Assembly: GCA_022510985.1 (NCBI GenBank)
Contig: JAFLSL010000003.1
Span: 1 to 17,022, forward strand
DNA length: 17,022 bases
Direction: 5' to 3'
DNA from: Ruminococcus sp.
GTDB taxonomy: Bacteria > Bacillota > Clostridia > Oscillospirales > Acutalibacteraceae
Within the stretch, counting starts at the first letter, position 1, and each line of letters starts with the position of its first letter. A program made the translations under genes and the position numbers. The notes below the pieces were generated by a model. The model ran no database searches, was not told the DNA's origin, and saw nothing but the letters and a program-made list of their open reading frames with translations. Positions 1 to 7,955 of the stretch are shown piece by piece.

Positions 1-637
1 TAGCACCCATCTCCCTAAGCTTTCTTGCATACAGCTCAATATCTGTTTCATCTTCTATTTCCGCGTCAAATATTTCGCACAGCTCCTGCTTATTAGGTTT
101 TATCAGAAACGGTTTGTATTTAAGCAAATCTAAGAGAAACCTTTTTTCTGCGTCAACAACTACGCGTACATCTTTTCCGTCGAGCTTTTTAATAATTTTC
201 TCGTATGCGTCGGATGAAAAGGTGTTTGGAATACTTCCCGCAAGGACAAGCGTATCTCCATCCGTAATCATATCCATTTTTTCAATAAGCTTTCCGAATT
301 CATCCTCGCCGATTTTCGGACCCTGACAGTTTATTTCGCTTTCTTTGTCAGTTTTAATCTTAAAATTAATTCTTGAAATGCCGTTTTTCAGCCTTATAAA
401 ATCAGCGGCTATGCCTTTTGTCTTCAGTTCCTTTTCAATCGCGTCTCCCGTAAAGCCTGCCGAAAATCCCAACGCCGTATTCTTTATATCAAGCTCAGAC
501 AAAACATAGGACACGTTTATGCCTTTTCCGCCTATATAATATTCCTCGCTCGTTGTGCGGTTTGTCATTCCGTTTGTAAAACTGTCGAGATAAACAACGC
601 AGTCTATCGACGGATTAAACGTTACTGTATAAATCAT
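1..637 (-). CDS. fruK: 1-phosphofructokinase, 5' part (cut by window edge)
   Basis: Phosphorylates fructose-1-phosphate to fructose-1,6-bisphosphate in the cytosol, normally after uptake of fructose by a PTS. The first 212 residues are present; the C-terminal third, with the GAGD catalytic motif, lies beyond the window. The PfkB family is shown by the N-terminal MIYTVTFNPSID, by GGKGINVS at residues 36-43 (sugar-binding glycine motif), by LAGSIP near residue 132 and by IKPNKQEL at 179-186. The start is the ATG at 637, with GGAGG five bases before it. This NPSID plus GGKGINVS pattern is typical of FruK; tagatose-6-phosphate kinase (LacC) is the main alternative. Its usual partners (a DeoR-type regulator and the fructose PTS) would lie to the left, out of view. 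Confidence 0.85.
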   Translation of the reverse strand, partial: MIYTVTFNPSIDCVVYLDSFTNGMTNRTTSEEYYIGGKGINVSYVLSELDIKNTALGFSAGFTGDAIEKELKTKGIAADFIRLKNGISRINFKIKTDKESEINCQGPKIGEDEFGKLIEKMDMITDGDTLVLAGSIPNTFSSDAYEKIIKKLDGKDVRVVVDAEKRFLLDLLKYKPFLIKPNKQELCEIFDAEIEDETDIELYARKLREMGA

Positions 638-671
638 AGCTGCCTCCATTAAGCCGATTTTAGACCGGCTT

Positions 672-691
672 TTCAGAATTACTTTTCTGAA
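672..691 (-). promoter_or_regulatory. Inverted repeat at the transcription start of fruK
   Basis: Perfect 7-base arms, TTCAGAA (672-678) and TTCTGAA (685-691), are separated by six bases and begin just after the predicted start point. The position fits an operator for a sugar-responsive repressor or a 5' mRNA hairpin. A second short inverted repeat, AAGCCG (651-656) and CGGCTT (666-671), follows before the ribosome site. No regulator can be named from the sequence. Confidence 0.4.
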
Positions 692-700
692 TATATATGA

Positions 701-729
701 ATTTTATCATTAAGAATTTAACAACGCAA
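701..729 (-). promoter_or_regulatory. Promoter for the phosphofructokinase gene
   Basis: Read on the minus strand: TTGCGT (724-729), a 17-base spacer, then TAAAAT (701-706). Transcription would start near 694, giving a leader of about 57 bases. Confidence 0.6.
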
Positions 730-805
730 TACAATTAAGGCAAATAATTAACTTTTTAATCAATTCTTTGTGTAAATTTGCCAAAAATCCTCGTTATATT
801 TTTAG

Positions 806-834
806 TTGCTTTAAATGTATTCTTCTGTTAGAAT
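806..834 (+). promoter_or_regulatory. Promoter for the dockerin glycosidase gene
   Basis: TTGCTT (806-811), a 17-base spacer and TAGAAT (829-834). The predicted start near 841 gives a 5' leader of about 140 nt before the ATG at 983, long enough to hold the structured element at 905-963. Confidence 0.55.
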
Positions 835-904
835 TGAGTTAACTTTAAAAAATGACGGAAAACCTTCAATTGCTCATCTTTTAAAGGTCGATGGCTGAAA
901 AAAA

Positions 905-963
905 CACACACCTTATCCGCCCACGATAAGGCTGTTGTGATTATAACTTTACTCTGTGGGCGG
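905..963 (+). promoter_or_regulatory. Predicted H-type pseudoknot in the leader of the dockerin gene
   Basis: CCTTATC (911-917) and GATAAGG (925-931) form a perfect 7-bp hairpin, and the flanking CACACA and TGTTGTG can lengthen the stem with one bulge. The 7-nt loop CGCCCAC is, together with the C before it, exactly complementary to GTGGGCGG at 956-963. Five to seven of these pairs could form a pseudoknot, closed by a 24-nt connecting loop. The 3' strand ends eight bases before the AAGGA ribosome site at 971-975, a place where folding could control translation. It does not match a riboswitch class that I recognise. The pairing is seen; the function is inferred. Confidence 0.45.
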
Positions 964-982
964 AAAGGCTAAGGAAAACAGA

Positions 983-3900
983 ATGAAAAAGACTATTTTC
1001 ACAAAGCTCATAAGCGTCTTGCTTATATTTATGCTCTGCATCTCCGCAGTAGTCGGGACAGGTTTACTGTCCGCAAACGCAGTATCTGCAACCGTTTACC
1101 TTCGCGGCACATTTAACGGCTGGGAAGCACCTGCCGAATATGCTATGCAAGACGACGGCAACGGTCACTGCCTTATTACAGTTCACCTCGATGCCGGCAC
1201 TCATGAATACAAAGCGGCTACCGAAGACTGGTCAACACTCGTAATTCCGAGCGGAGATAACGAGAGCGTTACTCTGGCTCAGGACAGCGATGTAACCTTT
1301 GTTGCAGATGTAGGCAACTATACCGTTACCGCTTACATCCACAGCAACTATTCGTCTGAAACCGAGCTGAACCGTGTTGTAATCCGCACCCAGTGGATGG
1401 AGCATAGCGACGAGGTTCTCACCCTTAGCGGTGACCGCGTTTCCTATGCGAGCGAAAACGGCAACTACGAGGACAACGCATATTGGAACATTATCCCCGC
1501 AAAGGGCGATTACTTCTATATCCAGAACGACAACACAAAGGGATATATGTATTTAAACGGTTCTGAAGTTTATTGCTCCGAGGATGGCAATTCCACAGAC
1601 GCAGGACTTTGGAAAATTGACGTTTCAACAGGCAATAAACGTATTATAAACGCGACAAACGATAATGCTGTTATAAATGTAGAAAATCAGGACGGCTATG
1701 CTCAGGCAACAGGCGTTCCGATTTACTACACAAGCTCGCAGTGGACGTTTGAATACACTCACTATGAATACACACTAAATCCTGACAGCGTAAGCGACAC
1801 AGGCTACAACGCATATGCCGACAGCCCCACTTCAATTACCTCCTACGCAACCGGCTCAAAGAGAACATGGAGACTTTCAAAAAATCTTTCCGCTCAGCCT
1901 GCTTTTTCTGCCCCGAACACTCCACTCGCGGCGGCTGTTTACAACCTGACAATGGAAGAAACGCTGAAGAGCATCCATACCGATAACTACGGCGACGTTT
2001 TCTACACAGGAACATTATGGCAAAAGGTATGGACGCGTGACACAGCGATGTCTAACCTTTACTCGTTGTCTTGGGTTTTCCCCGAAATCACATATAACTG
2101 TCAAAGAGAAAAGATTAAAACCTCAAACGGAATTTCCGTATTTGAGGAAGATACCGGAACGGGCGGCTCCTACCCCGTATCAACAGATAAAATAATCACT
2201 ATGCTTTCAGTTTGGGAAACCTACCTCGCTGACGGCAACACCGACCATTTAAGCTATTTCTACGACGTTTGCTACAACACGATTATGCAGGATATGGAAG
2301 TTGCTTATGATAAGGACGCAGAGCTGTTCAAGGGCGAAACCTGCGGTCTTGACTGGCGTGACCAGACATATCCCGACTGGACCAGCGAAACCTACGACAG
2401 CGGTCTTAACAATATCGCCGAGGGCAAAACAACCTCTGTAAACGCTATTTACTGCCGTGTTCTTGAAATTATGAGTCAGGCTGCAAAGGTTCTTAACAAA
2501 GGCGAGGCTACCGAAAAATATTGGGCAAAAATGGCGTCCGACCTTAAGGAAAAAATTTCCTCAAGACTTTGGAACGATAACCTTAATCTCTACTCAGCTT
2601 GGGAATATCCCGAATATATGGGAAGCGTTCTCGCTGAAAAAGCAGACGTTCTGGGCAACGGCTTTGCTCTTTGGTTTAACGTCGGAACAGACGAGCAGCT
2701 CAAAGCAATCGGTGACAACTATCCTCTCGTAACCTACGGTGCACCCACAGTTTATCCGCAGAAGCAGGGAACTCTTGCAAATGCTGAAAAAATATACCAC
2801 AACTTCGGCGTATGGCCGGGTTGGGAAGCTGCACTTATGGTAGGTGCGGCTTACTCTGACAACGAGGCTCTTGCAGAAGAAATCTTCAACTCCACCGTTC
2901 GCGGTGCTGCTACATCTCTTACACAAAAAGAGGTTATCAACTACCTCACGGGCGAGGGCGTAGCATCCGACCAGCAGCTTTGGTCAATTGCAGGCACCTT
3001 AGCAGGCTACTACAGAGTTCTTTTCGGTATGAATTATGACGAAGACGGCATCAGCTTTGACCCGTACATTCCGTCATGGATGAAAGGACCGTTTACTCTT
3101 ACAAACTATAAATATCGAGGCTCAAATCTTAACATCACACTCTCAGGCGAAGGCGACCAGATTGTCAGCTTTACAGTTGACGGAAACGCCGTAGACAAAG
3201 ACTACGTGTTCCCCGTTAATTCAACAGGCTCGCACACAATTCAAATCGTACTCGGCGACAGCGGTGTTAAAGATACAATTAATAAGGGCGACAAAAACTT
3301 GGTAATCGCTCCGAAAATGCCCACAATGAATTACTCAAACGGAACTCTCCGCTGGACTTCCGACAGCTCTCTCACCTACAAGCTTTGGGACGGAAGCAAA
3401 TACATTGACGTAAAAGGAAATTCCTATAAGGTAGACACAAGCGTTTACGGCTGTTACTGCCTTATGTCAATCTCCGCAGACGGCATATGCTCCGAGCTTA
3501 GCAGACCGATTGTTGTAAGCCCCGACAAAGTTAAAGTTGAGGCTGAAAGCGGTACGATGACCTCAACAAATCTTATCAAACGCTCCGTTCAAGGCTACTC
3601 GGGCACGGGCTATGTTGTTGACAACAGGTCACAAAGTGCAAACCTTGAAATTAAAGTTAATATTCCAAAGAGCGGCAAATACCTTATGAGTGCAATTTAC
3701 AACAACCCGGGTGACGCAACCTCAGGAACAAGCTGTGCAATACGTTCTGTTTGCGTTGACGGCGTTGACCAAGGTACAATTTACTTCCCCGAGGTTTACA
3801 GCGAGCATACATTCCAGCTCAGCACCCACCTTTCACTCAACCTGAAAGCAGGAATTCACACTGTTAAAATCTTCTACGATACCGCCAACTGGTACGATAG

Positions 3901-4336
3901 AAATATGAATATCTCAAAGAATAATGTTGAGTACGACTACTTTGACTTTGATTATGTAGGCGAGGGCGAATTTGACCCCGACGAAACCGAACCGCCCACA
4001 ACTGAGCCTGAAACCACCGAGGCTCCCACAACCGAGGCTCCTACTACCGAACCGCCTACAAGCGAACCCACATCTTCAACAGCTACAGAAGCTACCTCAA
4101 CCGAGCCGTCATCCTCAACAGAAACAACATTACCAAGCCTAAAAATCGGCGACGCCGACCAAAACGGCGTGGTTGACATAAACGACGTAACCTACATTCA
4201 AAAGTACCTTGCAAAGTTCTCGGGATACACCTGCACACTTGATACTTCCGACACAAGCAAAGACGGCTTAATCACAATCGTCGACGCAACTTTAATTCAG
4301 AAATTCATTGCAGGTATTATTCCATCATTAGGCTGA
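983..4336 (+). CDS. Secreted dockerin-bearing multidomain glycosidase (six-hairpin type)
   Basis: Extracellular carbohydrate-active enzyme of 1117 residues, built for attachment to a cohesin scaffold. Order of parts: signal peptide 1-35; beta-sandwich module 36-118 resembling the pullulanase X25/CBM48-type starch-binding fold (RGTFNGWE, then AGTHEYK); ricin-type trefoil-like region about 130-260; catalytic region about 300-720 with WTRDTAM (350-356) and GLDWRDQTYPDW (455-466), rich in helices like (alpha/alpha)6 glycosidases; CBM35/6-like module 850-992; Thr/Glu/Pro linker 997-1051; dockerin 1053-1117. Both dockerin calcium loops are intact (D1057, D1059, N1061, D1065, D1068; D1090, S1092, D1094, T1098, D1101). 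I cannot assign a GH family; the N-terminal module hints at an alpha-glucan substrate. The ATG at 983 was preferred over an in-frame GTG at 956 because it has an AAGGA site at 971 and starts directly with the signal peptide. A terminator follows, so it is probably monocistronic. Confidence 0.85.
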   Translation: MKKTIFTKLISVLLIFMLCISAVVGTGLLSANAVSATVYLRGTFNGWEAPAEYAMQDDGNGHCLITVHLDAGTHEYKAATEDWSTLVIPSGDNESVTLAQDSDVTFVADVGNYTVTAYIHSNYSSETELNRVVIRTQWMEHSDEVLTLSGDRVSYASENGNYEDNAYWNIIPAKGDYFYIQNDNTKGYMYLNGSEVYCSEDGNSTDAGLWKIDVSTGNKRIINATNDNAVINVENQDGYAQATGVPIYYTSSQWTFEYTHYEYTLNPDSVSDTGYNAYADSPTSITSYATGSKRTWRLSKNLSAQPAFSAPNTPLAAAVYNLTMEETLKSIHTDNYGDVFYTGTLWQKVWTRDTAMSNLYSLSWVFPEITYNCQREKIKTSNGISVFEEDTGTGGSYPVSTDKIITMLSVWETYLADGNTDHLSYFYDVCYNTIMQDMEVAYDKDAELFKGETCGLDWRDQTYPDWTSETYDSGLNNIAEGKTTSVNAIYCRVLEIMSQAAKVLNKGEATEKYWAKMASDLKEKISSRLWNDNLNLYSAWEYPEYMGSVLAEKADVLGNGFALWFNVGTDEQLKAIGDNYPLVTYGAPTVYPQKQGTLANAEKIYHNFGVWPGWEAALMVGAAYSDNEALAEEIFNSTVRGAATSLTQKEVINYLTGEGVASDQQLWSIAGTLAGYYRVLFGMNYDEDGISFDPYIPSWMKGPFTLTNYKYRGSNLNITLSGEGDQIVSFTVDGNAVDKDYVFPVNSTGSHTIQIVLGDSGVKDTINKGDKNLVIAPKMPTMNYSNGTLRWTSDSSLTYKLWDGSKYIDVKGNSYKVDTSVYGCYCLMSISADGICSELSRPIVVSPDKVKVEAESGTMTSTNLIKRSVQGYSGTGYVVDNRSQSANLEIKVNIPKSGKYLMSAIYNNPGDATSGTSCAIRSVCVDGVDQGTIYFPEVYSEHTFQLSTHLSLNLKAGIHTVKIFYDTANWYDRNMNISKNNVEYDYFDFDYVGEGEFDPDETEPPTTEPETTEAPTTEAPTTEPPTSEPTSSTATEATSTEPSSSTETTLPSLKIGDADQNGVVDINDVTYIQKYLAKFSGYTCTLDTSDTSKDGLITIVDATLIQKFIAGIIPSLG
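3971..4135 (+). repeat. Thr/Glu/Pro linker with near-tandem coding repeats
   Basis: Degenerate units coding for TTEPTTE and TTEAPTTEAP join the CBM-like module to the dockerin. They are in-frame and are a coding linker, not a DNA repeat element. The same linker style occurs in the secreted protein at 13717-15159. Confidence 0.8.
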
Positions 4337-4338
4337 TA

Positions 4339-4371
4339 AAAAGCGTGTGCAATTTTGCACACGCTTTTCTA
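4339..4371 (+). terminator. Rho-independent terminator after the dockerin gene
   Basis: Fourteen-base arms (4339-4352 and 4355-4368, core AGCGTGTGCA) meet at a two-base centre and end in a T-run. It starts three bases after the stop codon. Confidence 0.85.
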
Positions 4372-4417
4372 TTCTCCGAAAAAAATAATATTCAATACCC
4401 AAAAAGGAGATATAATT

Positions 4418-4914
4418 ATGTGGAAAAAATTTTGGAACCGGGACAACTCCGGAATGTTTCTTGAAAAATTCACCGTTAAATCCGATTTGTATATAATACA
4501 ACTAAAGGCGGTAGTTTAATTATCACAGATAGGAAAACAAATAAATGTATCAATCGTTTCAAAGGCTTTAATTACTTATACACGGGTGATATAAATCCTA
4601 CTGAAACAGAATGTTTTGCACTTGAAAACGGAAAGCATTTCTATGTTTTCTCACTAAAAGATTTTACACTTACAAAAAGAGTAACCCTTCCGCGAGGTCT
4701 TGAAGCGATTGACGTTTACGGCTTTTATTCCGATAACGGAGAGTTTCTGAATATCCCCACGAAAAGAGATATTGATCCCTCCGATGATGACAGTTACTAC
4801 GAATATATTATGTGCAAATATGAAACTAAAGAATACACATTAGTTGATAAAACACTAATAAAAAGTATCGATTTGTATTCATGGGAAGCAAAATATCAAC
4901 CCTGGATGAAATAA
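4418..4914 (+). pseudogene. Frameshifted gene for a ~165-residue protein of unknown function
   Basis: An ATG at 4418 with a good AAGGAG site (4404-4409) opens a frame that begins MWKKFWNRDNSGMF and stops at 4517-4519 after 33 residues. The frame one base back is open from 4480 to the stop at 4912-4914 and codes for an ordinary-looking polypeptide (for example TDRKTNKCINRFKGF, then VTLPRGLEAIDVYGFYS), but has no start codon near its beginning. The two parts join if one base was lost, or two gained, between 4480 and 4519. No canonical X-XXY-YYZ slippery site is present in the overlap, so a real mutation or a sequencing error is likelier than programmed frameshifting. I do not recognise the family. 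There is no signal peptide or membrane segment. Its own terminator follows. Confidence 0.65.
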
Positions 4915-4944
4915 TAATAAAAGCAGCATAAAACTCAAATCAGC

Positions 4945-4977
4945 AAAACGGCTAAACAATACGTTTAGCCGTTTTTT
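4945..4977. terminator. Terminator shared by the broken gene and the zinc operon
   Basis: AAAACGGCTAAAC and GTTTAGCCGTTTTTT flank a five-base loop. It has six T's on the plus strand and four on the minus strand, so it can serve both the plus gene ending at 4914 and the minus operon ending at 5006. Confidence 0.8.
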
Positions 4978-5005
4978 GCATATTATAAAGTTAATTTCCT
5001 TTTTA

Positions 5006-5857
5006 TTACTTCCCACTTCCGCAGAATTTTCCGACAACGGAGAAGATAATGAATACCGCTATATCAACCGCGACGATTGTTGAGCCGACGGGTGTTGAGA
5101 AAACTACGGAAATTAAAATACCGAGCAAAGCACAGCAAACCGAAAGCACAGCCGAACAGAGCGTTACCGACTTAAAGCTTTTAAACACCCTCATCGCCGA
5201 AAGAGCGGGGAAAATCACAAGTGCGGAAATTAAAAGCGAGCCGACAAGATTCATCGCAAGCACAATAATCACAGCAATAATCACAGCGATTAAAAGGTTA
5301 TAGAGCTTTGCTCTTGTACCCGTAGCCTGAGCAAAATTTTCGTCAAATGTTACGCTGAAAATCTTGTTGTAAAATATTACGAAAACCGCAACCACAACCA
5401 CGGAAAGAATGATACAAAGCCACACCTCAACGGGCGTTAAGGTTAAGATTGAGTTTGAGCCGAAAAGGGTTGAGCAAACGTCGCCCGAAAGGTTGCTCGA
5501 GGTGGAAAACAAATTCATTATAAGGTAGCCCACAGCAAGGGCACCTACCGAAATCATCGCTATTGATGCGTCACCCTTTATTTTTGCGTTCTGTCCGGTG
5601 CGAAGTAAAAGGATTGCACAAATCACCGTAACCAAAAGCACAAACGGCATATTATTCGTGAGCTTTAACACAGACGCTATCGCTACCGCTCCGAAAGCCA
5701 CGTGGGAAAGTCCGTCGCCGATAAATGAAAAACGCTTTAACACCAACGTAACTCCCAAAAGAGAAGAACAAAGTGCGATTAAAACTCCGACAATTAACGC
5801 GTACTGAACGAAGGGATATTGCAAGTAAAGTATGAGCTTATTAACTGCCTCAACCAT
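5006..5857 (-). CDS. znuB: Zinc ABC transporter permease (ZnuB/AdcB family)
   Basis: Integral membrane subunit (283 residues) of the zinc (possibly manganese) importer. It is almost wholly hydrophobic, with about eight predicted membrane spans, and carries features of the ABC-3 family: SSLLGVTLVLKRFSFIGDGLSH near residues 32-53, then SHVAFGAVAI, and LVGSLLISALVIFPALSA in the C-terminal half. The start was set at the ATG at 5857, not at an upstream in-frame codon, because it has a purine-rich ribosome site (GGGGGCGAGG) and overlaps the end of the ATPase gene by eight bases (ATGGTTGA), a common sign of translational coupling. It is the last gene of the zur operon. Zinc is inferred from the operon context; the permease alone does not discriminate metals. 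Confidence 0.9.
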   Translation of the reverse strand: MVEAVNKLILYLQYPFVQYALIVGVLIALCSSLLGVTLVLKRFSFIGDGLSHVAFGAVAIASVLKLTNNMPFVLLVTVICAILLLRTGQNAKIKGDASIAMISVGALAVGYLIMNLFSTSSNLSGDVCSTLFGSNSILTLTPVEVWLCIILSVVVVAVFVIFYNKIFSVTFDENFAQATGTRAKLYNLLIAVIIAVIIVLAMNLVGSLLISALVIFPALSAMRVFKSFKSVTLCSAVLSVCCALLGILISVVFSTPVGSTIVAVDIAVFIIFSVVGKFCGSGK

Positions 5858-6560
5858 TACCCTCGCCCCCTTTCGCAAAGCCTTTGGATACATCGCTGTA
5901 AAGATATTCTTCCTTTGTGCCGAAGAAAACCTTATCGCCGATATGAAGAATTTTGTCGGCGTATTTTTGGGCTGCCTGAAGGTCGTGGGAAATCATAATA
6001 ATCGTTATGCCGTGTTTTTTATTAAGCTCGTCGATAAGCTGATACATATCGCTCGTAACCTTCGGGTCAAGTCCTGCCACAGGCTCGTCGAGAAGTAAAA
6101 TATCCTGAGCCGCACACAGTGCCCTTGCGAGCAGAACCCTCTGCTGTTGTCCGCCCGAAAGCTCGCGGTAACAACGATTTTTCAGCTCGGTAAGTCCCAT
6201 TTTTTCAAGGTTTTTACGGGCAAGCTCTTTTTCAGACTTGTTATAAAACGGACGCATTTTGCATCTGCCCTGGCAACCCGACAGAGTAATCTCCCAAACG
6301 GAGGCGGGAAAATCACGTTGCACGACTGTCTGCTGGGGCAGATAGCCGATACCGTTGCGGTTAAGCCCGTCGCCCATTGTAAATTTTCCGTGGGTGGGCG
6401 AAATCAAACCGAGCATCGCTTTCATAAGCGTAGTTTTACCCGAGCCGTTTTCTCCGACTATGCAAAGGTAATCACCCTTGTTGACCTCAAAATTTAAATT
6501 GTGTATAACCTCGTAACCATCGTAGCCCAGGCACAGGTTTTTACAGGTGAGTTGAGCCAT
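5850..6560 (-). CDS. znuC: Zinc ABC transporter ATP-binding protein (ZnuC/AdcC family)
   Basis: Cytoplasmic ATPase that powers the importer, 236 residues, the usual length. Visible motifs: Walker A GENGSGKT (36-43), Q-loop LPQQ (74-77), ABC signature LSGGQQQR (134-141), Walker B ILLLDEP (154-160) with catalytic E159, D-loop AGLD, and H-loop H192. The ATG at 6560 has AAGGAG in front of it and lies 14 bases after the stop of the binding-protein gene. The short insertion CQGRCKMRPF at residues 96-105 has paired cysteines and is typical of clostridial members. Confidence 0.92.
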   Translation of the reverse strand: MAQLTCKNLCLGYDGYEVIHNLNFEVNKGDYLCIVGENGSGKTTLMKAMLGLISPTHGKFTMGDGLNRNGIGYLPQQTVVQRDFPASVWEITLSGCQGRCKMRPFYNKSEKELARKNLEKMGLTELKNRCYRELSGGQQQRVLLARALCAAQDILLLDEPVAGLDPKVTSDMYQLIDELNKKHGITIIMISHDLQAAQKYADKILHIGDKVFFGTKEEYLYSDVSKGFAKGGEGNG

Positions 6561-6574
6561 TTCGTATCTCCTTA

Positions 6575-7531
6575 TTATTTAAGTGCGAGCTTTAATACTT
6601 TTAGATTATCTTCCATAACCGAGAGGTAGGTCGCTCCGCTTTCAACGTCTTTTTTACTTATGGACTGCATTGAATTTAGTGTAATAATTTTTTGGTTTTT
6701 TCCTTTTGTGCTGTCCTTAATCGTTTGTGCGACAGAACCGTCCGAGCCGTCAATCTGAACAATCGACTTTAAACTAAGCTCATCAGCCTTTTTTGAAAGA
6801 AACGCTATGGTTTCAAAGCTTGCCTCGGTTTCCGAGGAACAGCCTGCAAATGCGGCAAAATAGGAAAGCCCGTAATCGTCAAAAAGATATCGAAACGGAA
6901 ATCGGTCGCCAAAAAGAACCGTCTTGAATTTTGCATCTTCCACCGCAGTTTTGTAGTCGTTATCAAGTTTGTTTAATTTTTTAATGTACGTTTTTGTGTT
7001 CGATTTGTATTTATTCTTATATTCTGCATTAAGTTTACATAGCTTTTTGCCAATATAATCACAGAGCTTTTCGGCATTTTTAAGGGAAAGCCATACGTGT
7101 TCGTCATACTCAGCCTCGTCCCTTCTTTCAGCCTGCATACCCTCGACAACTTCCTCTTCTTTTGCCTCATCGCTAAGAACGTTCAAAAGATTTATAACAA
7201 CTCTGTCCTCGTTCGGGGCAACCTCGAGTGCATCCTCGACCCATTCGTCCGATTCGCCGCCGACATAGATAAACATATCGCTGTCCGAAATCGTTACGAT
7301 GTCGTCGGCGGAAAGCTGAAAACTATGAGGATCAACACCGTTGTCGATAAGCATTTTAAGCTCAATATCGGTATCGCCCGAGATTTCCTTTACCCAATCG
7401 TAAATCGGGAAAATCGTGGTTACTATGCTGATTTTTTTGTTATCTTTATTTATATCTGCGTTCACGCAACCGCTCATAACGCCGATTAAAATAACAAGTG
7501 ATAAAAAAATCGCCGAAAGTTTTTTTGCCAT
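6575..7531 (-). CDS. znuA: Zinc ABC transporter substrate-binding lipoprotein (ZnuA/TroA family)
   Basis: Captures zinc outside the membrane and hands it to the permease; 318 residues. A lipoprotein signal peptide with lipobox VMSGC (lipid on C22) anchors it. Cluster A-1 fold marks: IVTTIFPIYDWV (36-47), DPHSF with H69, DEHVWLS with H145, and GDRFPFRYLFDDYGL (208-222). H69 and H145 are the expected first two metal ligands. The third ligand position in classical ZnuA is a His in an FHDAF-type motif; here the segment reads DRFPFRY, with no His. An acidic loop (DEAKEEEVVEG, near 121-131) takes the place of the His-rich loop. The ATG at 7531 overlaps the zur stop by one base (TGATG), and an upstream in-frame start is rejected for that reason. 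Metal specificity is inferred from the neighbours. Confidence 0.88.
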   Translation of the reverse strand: MAKKLSAIFLSLVILIGVMSGCVNADINKDNKKISIVTTIFPIYDWVKEISGDTDIELKMLIDNGVDPHSFQLSADDIVTISDSDMFIYVGGESDEWVEDALEVAPNEDRVVINLLNVLSDEAKEEEVVEGMQAERRDEAEYDEHVWLSLKNAEKLCDYIGKKLCKLNAEYKNKYKSNTKTYIKKLNKLDNDYKTAVEDAKFKTVLFGDRFPFRYLFDDYGLSYFAAFAGCSSETEASFETIAFLSKKADELSLKSIVQIDGSDGSVAQTIKDSTKGKNQKIITLNSMQSISKKDVESGATYLSVMEDNLKVLKLALK

Positions 7532-7941
7532 CACTTTTCCTCCGCAACCTTGGAAAGCTGACAGTCGCAACAAACCCCGTACAAAACGGTTTCGCCCTTA
7601 TCAATAGAAAAGTTCTCGTTTTCGGCAACGCTGTTTATCAGCGAATTTGCAACCGCCGTCTGCATATGATAAGTCTTTCCGCATTTTTTACAGCTTAGGT
7701 GCAGGCAATTTTTGCAATGCTCGTCGTCAAGATACTGATAAACCGCCTCTCGACAGCTGCTGTTTGCAACACGTCTGAGCTTTCCTTCCTCTTCCATATC
7801 GGCAAGGTTACGGTAAACCGCACTTTTGCTGATTTTGTCCGACAAAGCATTTGCAATCTGACTTGCGGATATGCTTTCGTCGGTGTGATTTGACAGATAT
7901 TCAGCTAAAATTTTTCGCTGTTTTGTAATATACTTTGACAT
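7531..7941 (-). CDS. zur: Fur-family metal regulator, probably the zinc sensor Zur
   Basis: DNA-binding repressor of 136 residues. N-terminal winged helix (KQRKILAEYL, ISASQIANAL, SKSAVYRNLADMEEEGKLRRV) and C-terminal metal/dimer domain. Structural zinc is probably held by C84-x-x-C87 and C124-x-x-C127; H75, C76, C79 and H81 (HCKNCLHL) may form the sensor site. The start at 7941 is preferred because GAGG lies nine bases before it; an ATG three codons earlier is too close to that site. As the first gene of a zinc-uptake operon, with a palindromic operator in its own promoter, it very probably represses the operon when zinc is plentiful. PerR, Fur or Mur activity cannot be excluded by sequence alone. 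Confidence 0.88.
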   Translation of the reverse strand: MSKYITKQRKILAEYLSNHTDESISASQIANALSDKISKSAVYRNLADMEEEGKLRRVANSSCREAVYQYLDDEHCKNCLHLSCKKCGKTYHMQTAVANSLINSVAENENFSIDKGETVLYGVCCDCQLSKVAEEK

Positions 7942-7955
7942 TACTATCATCCTCG

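Noticed and set aside
956..982. In-frame GTG start at 956 that would lengthen the dockerin enzyme by nine residues
   Set aside because: The extra residues (MGGKAKENR) precede a complete signal peptide, the GTG has no good ribosome site, and the ATG at 983 has one; the GTG also lies within the pseudoknot strand.
3971..4135. Short regularly spaced repeats that could suggest a CRISPR or minisatellite
   Set aside because: Units are in-frame degenerate codons for a protein linker, with no unique spacers.
3952..4179. Minus-strand open frame of Val/Gly/Ser repeats
   Set aside because: It is the shadow of the Thr/Glu/Pro linker of the plus-strand enzyme, has low-complexity composition and no ribosome site.
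4480..4519. Programmed -1 frameshifting in the small gene at 4418-4914
   Set aside because: The shift direction fits, but no slippery heptamer or downstream stimulatory structure is apparent; a mutation or sequencing error is simpler.
5832..6497. Plus-strand open frames opposite the transporter ATPase
   Set aside because: The minus-strand ATPase has every ABC motif; the plus frames have none and no ribosome sites.
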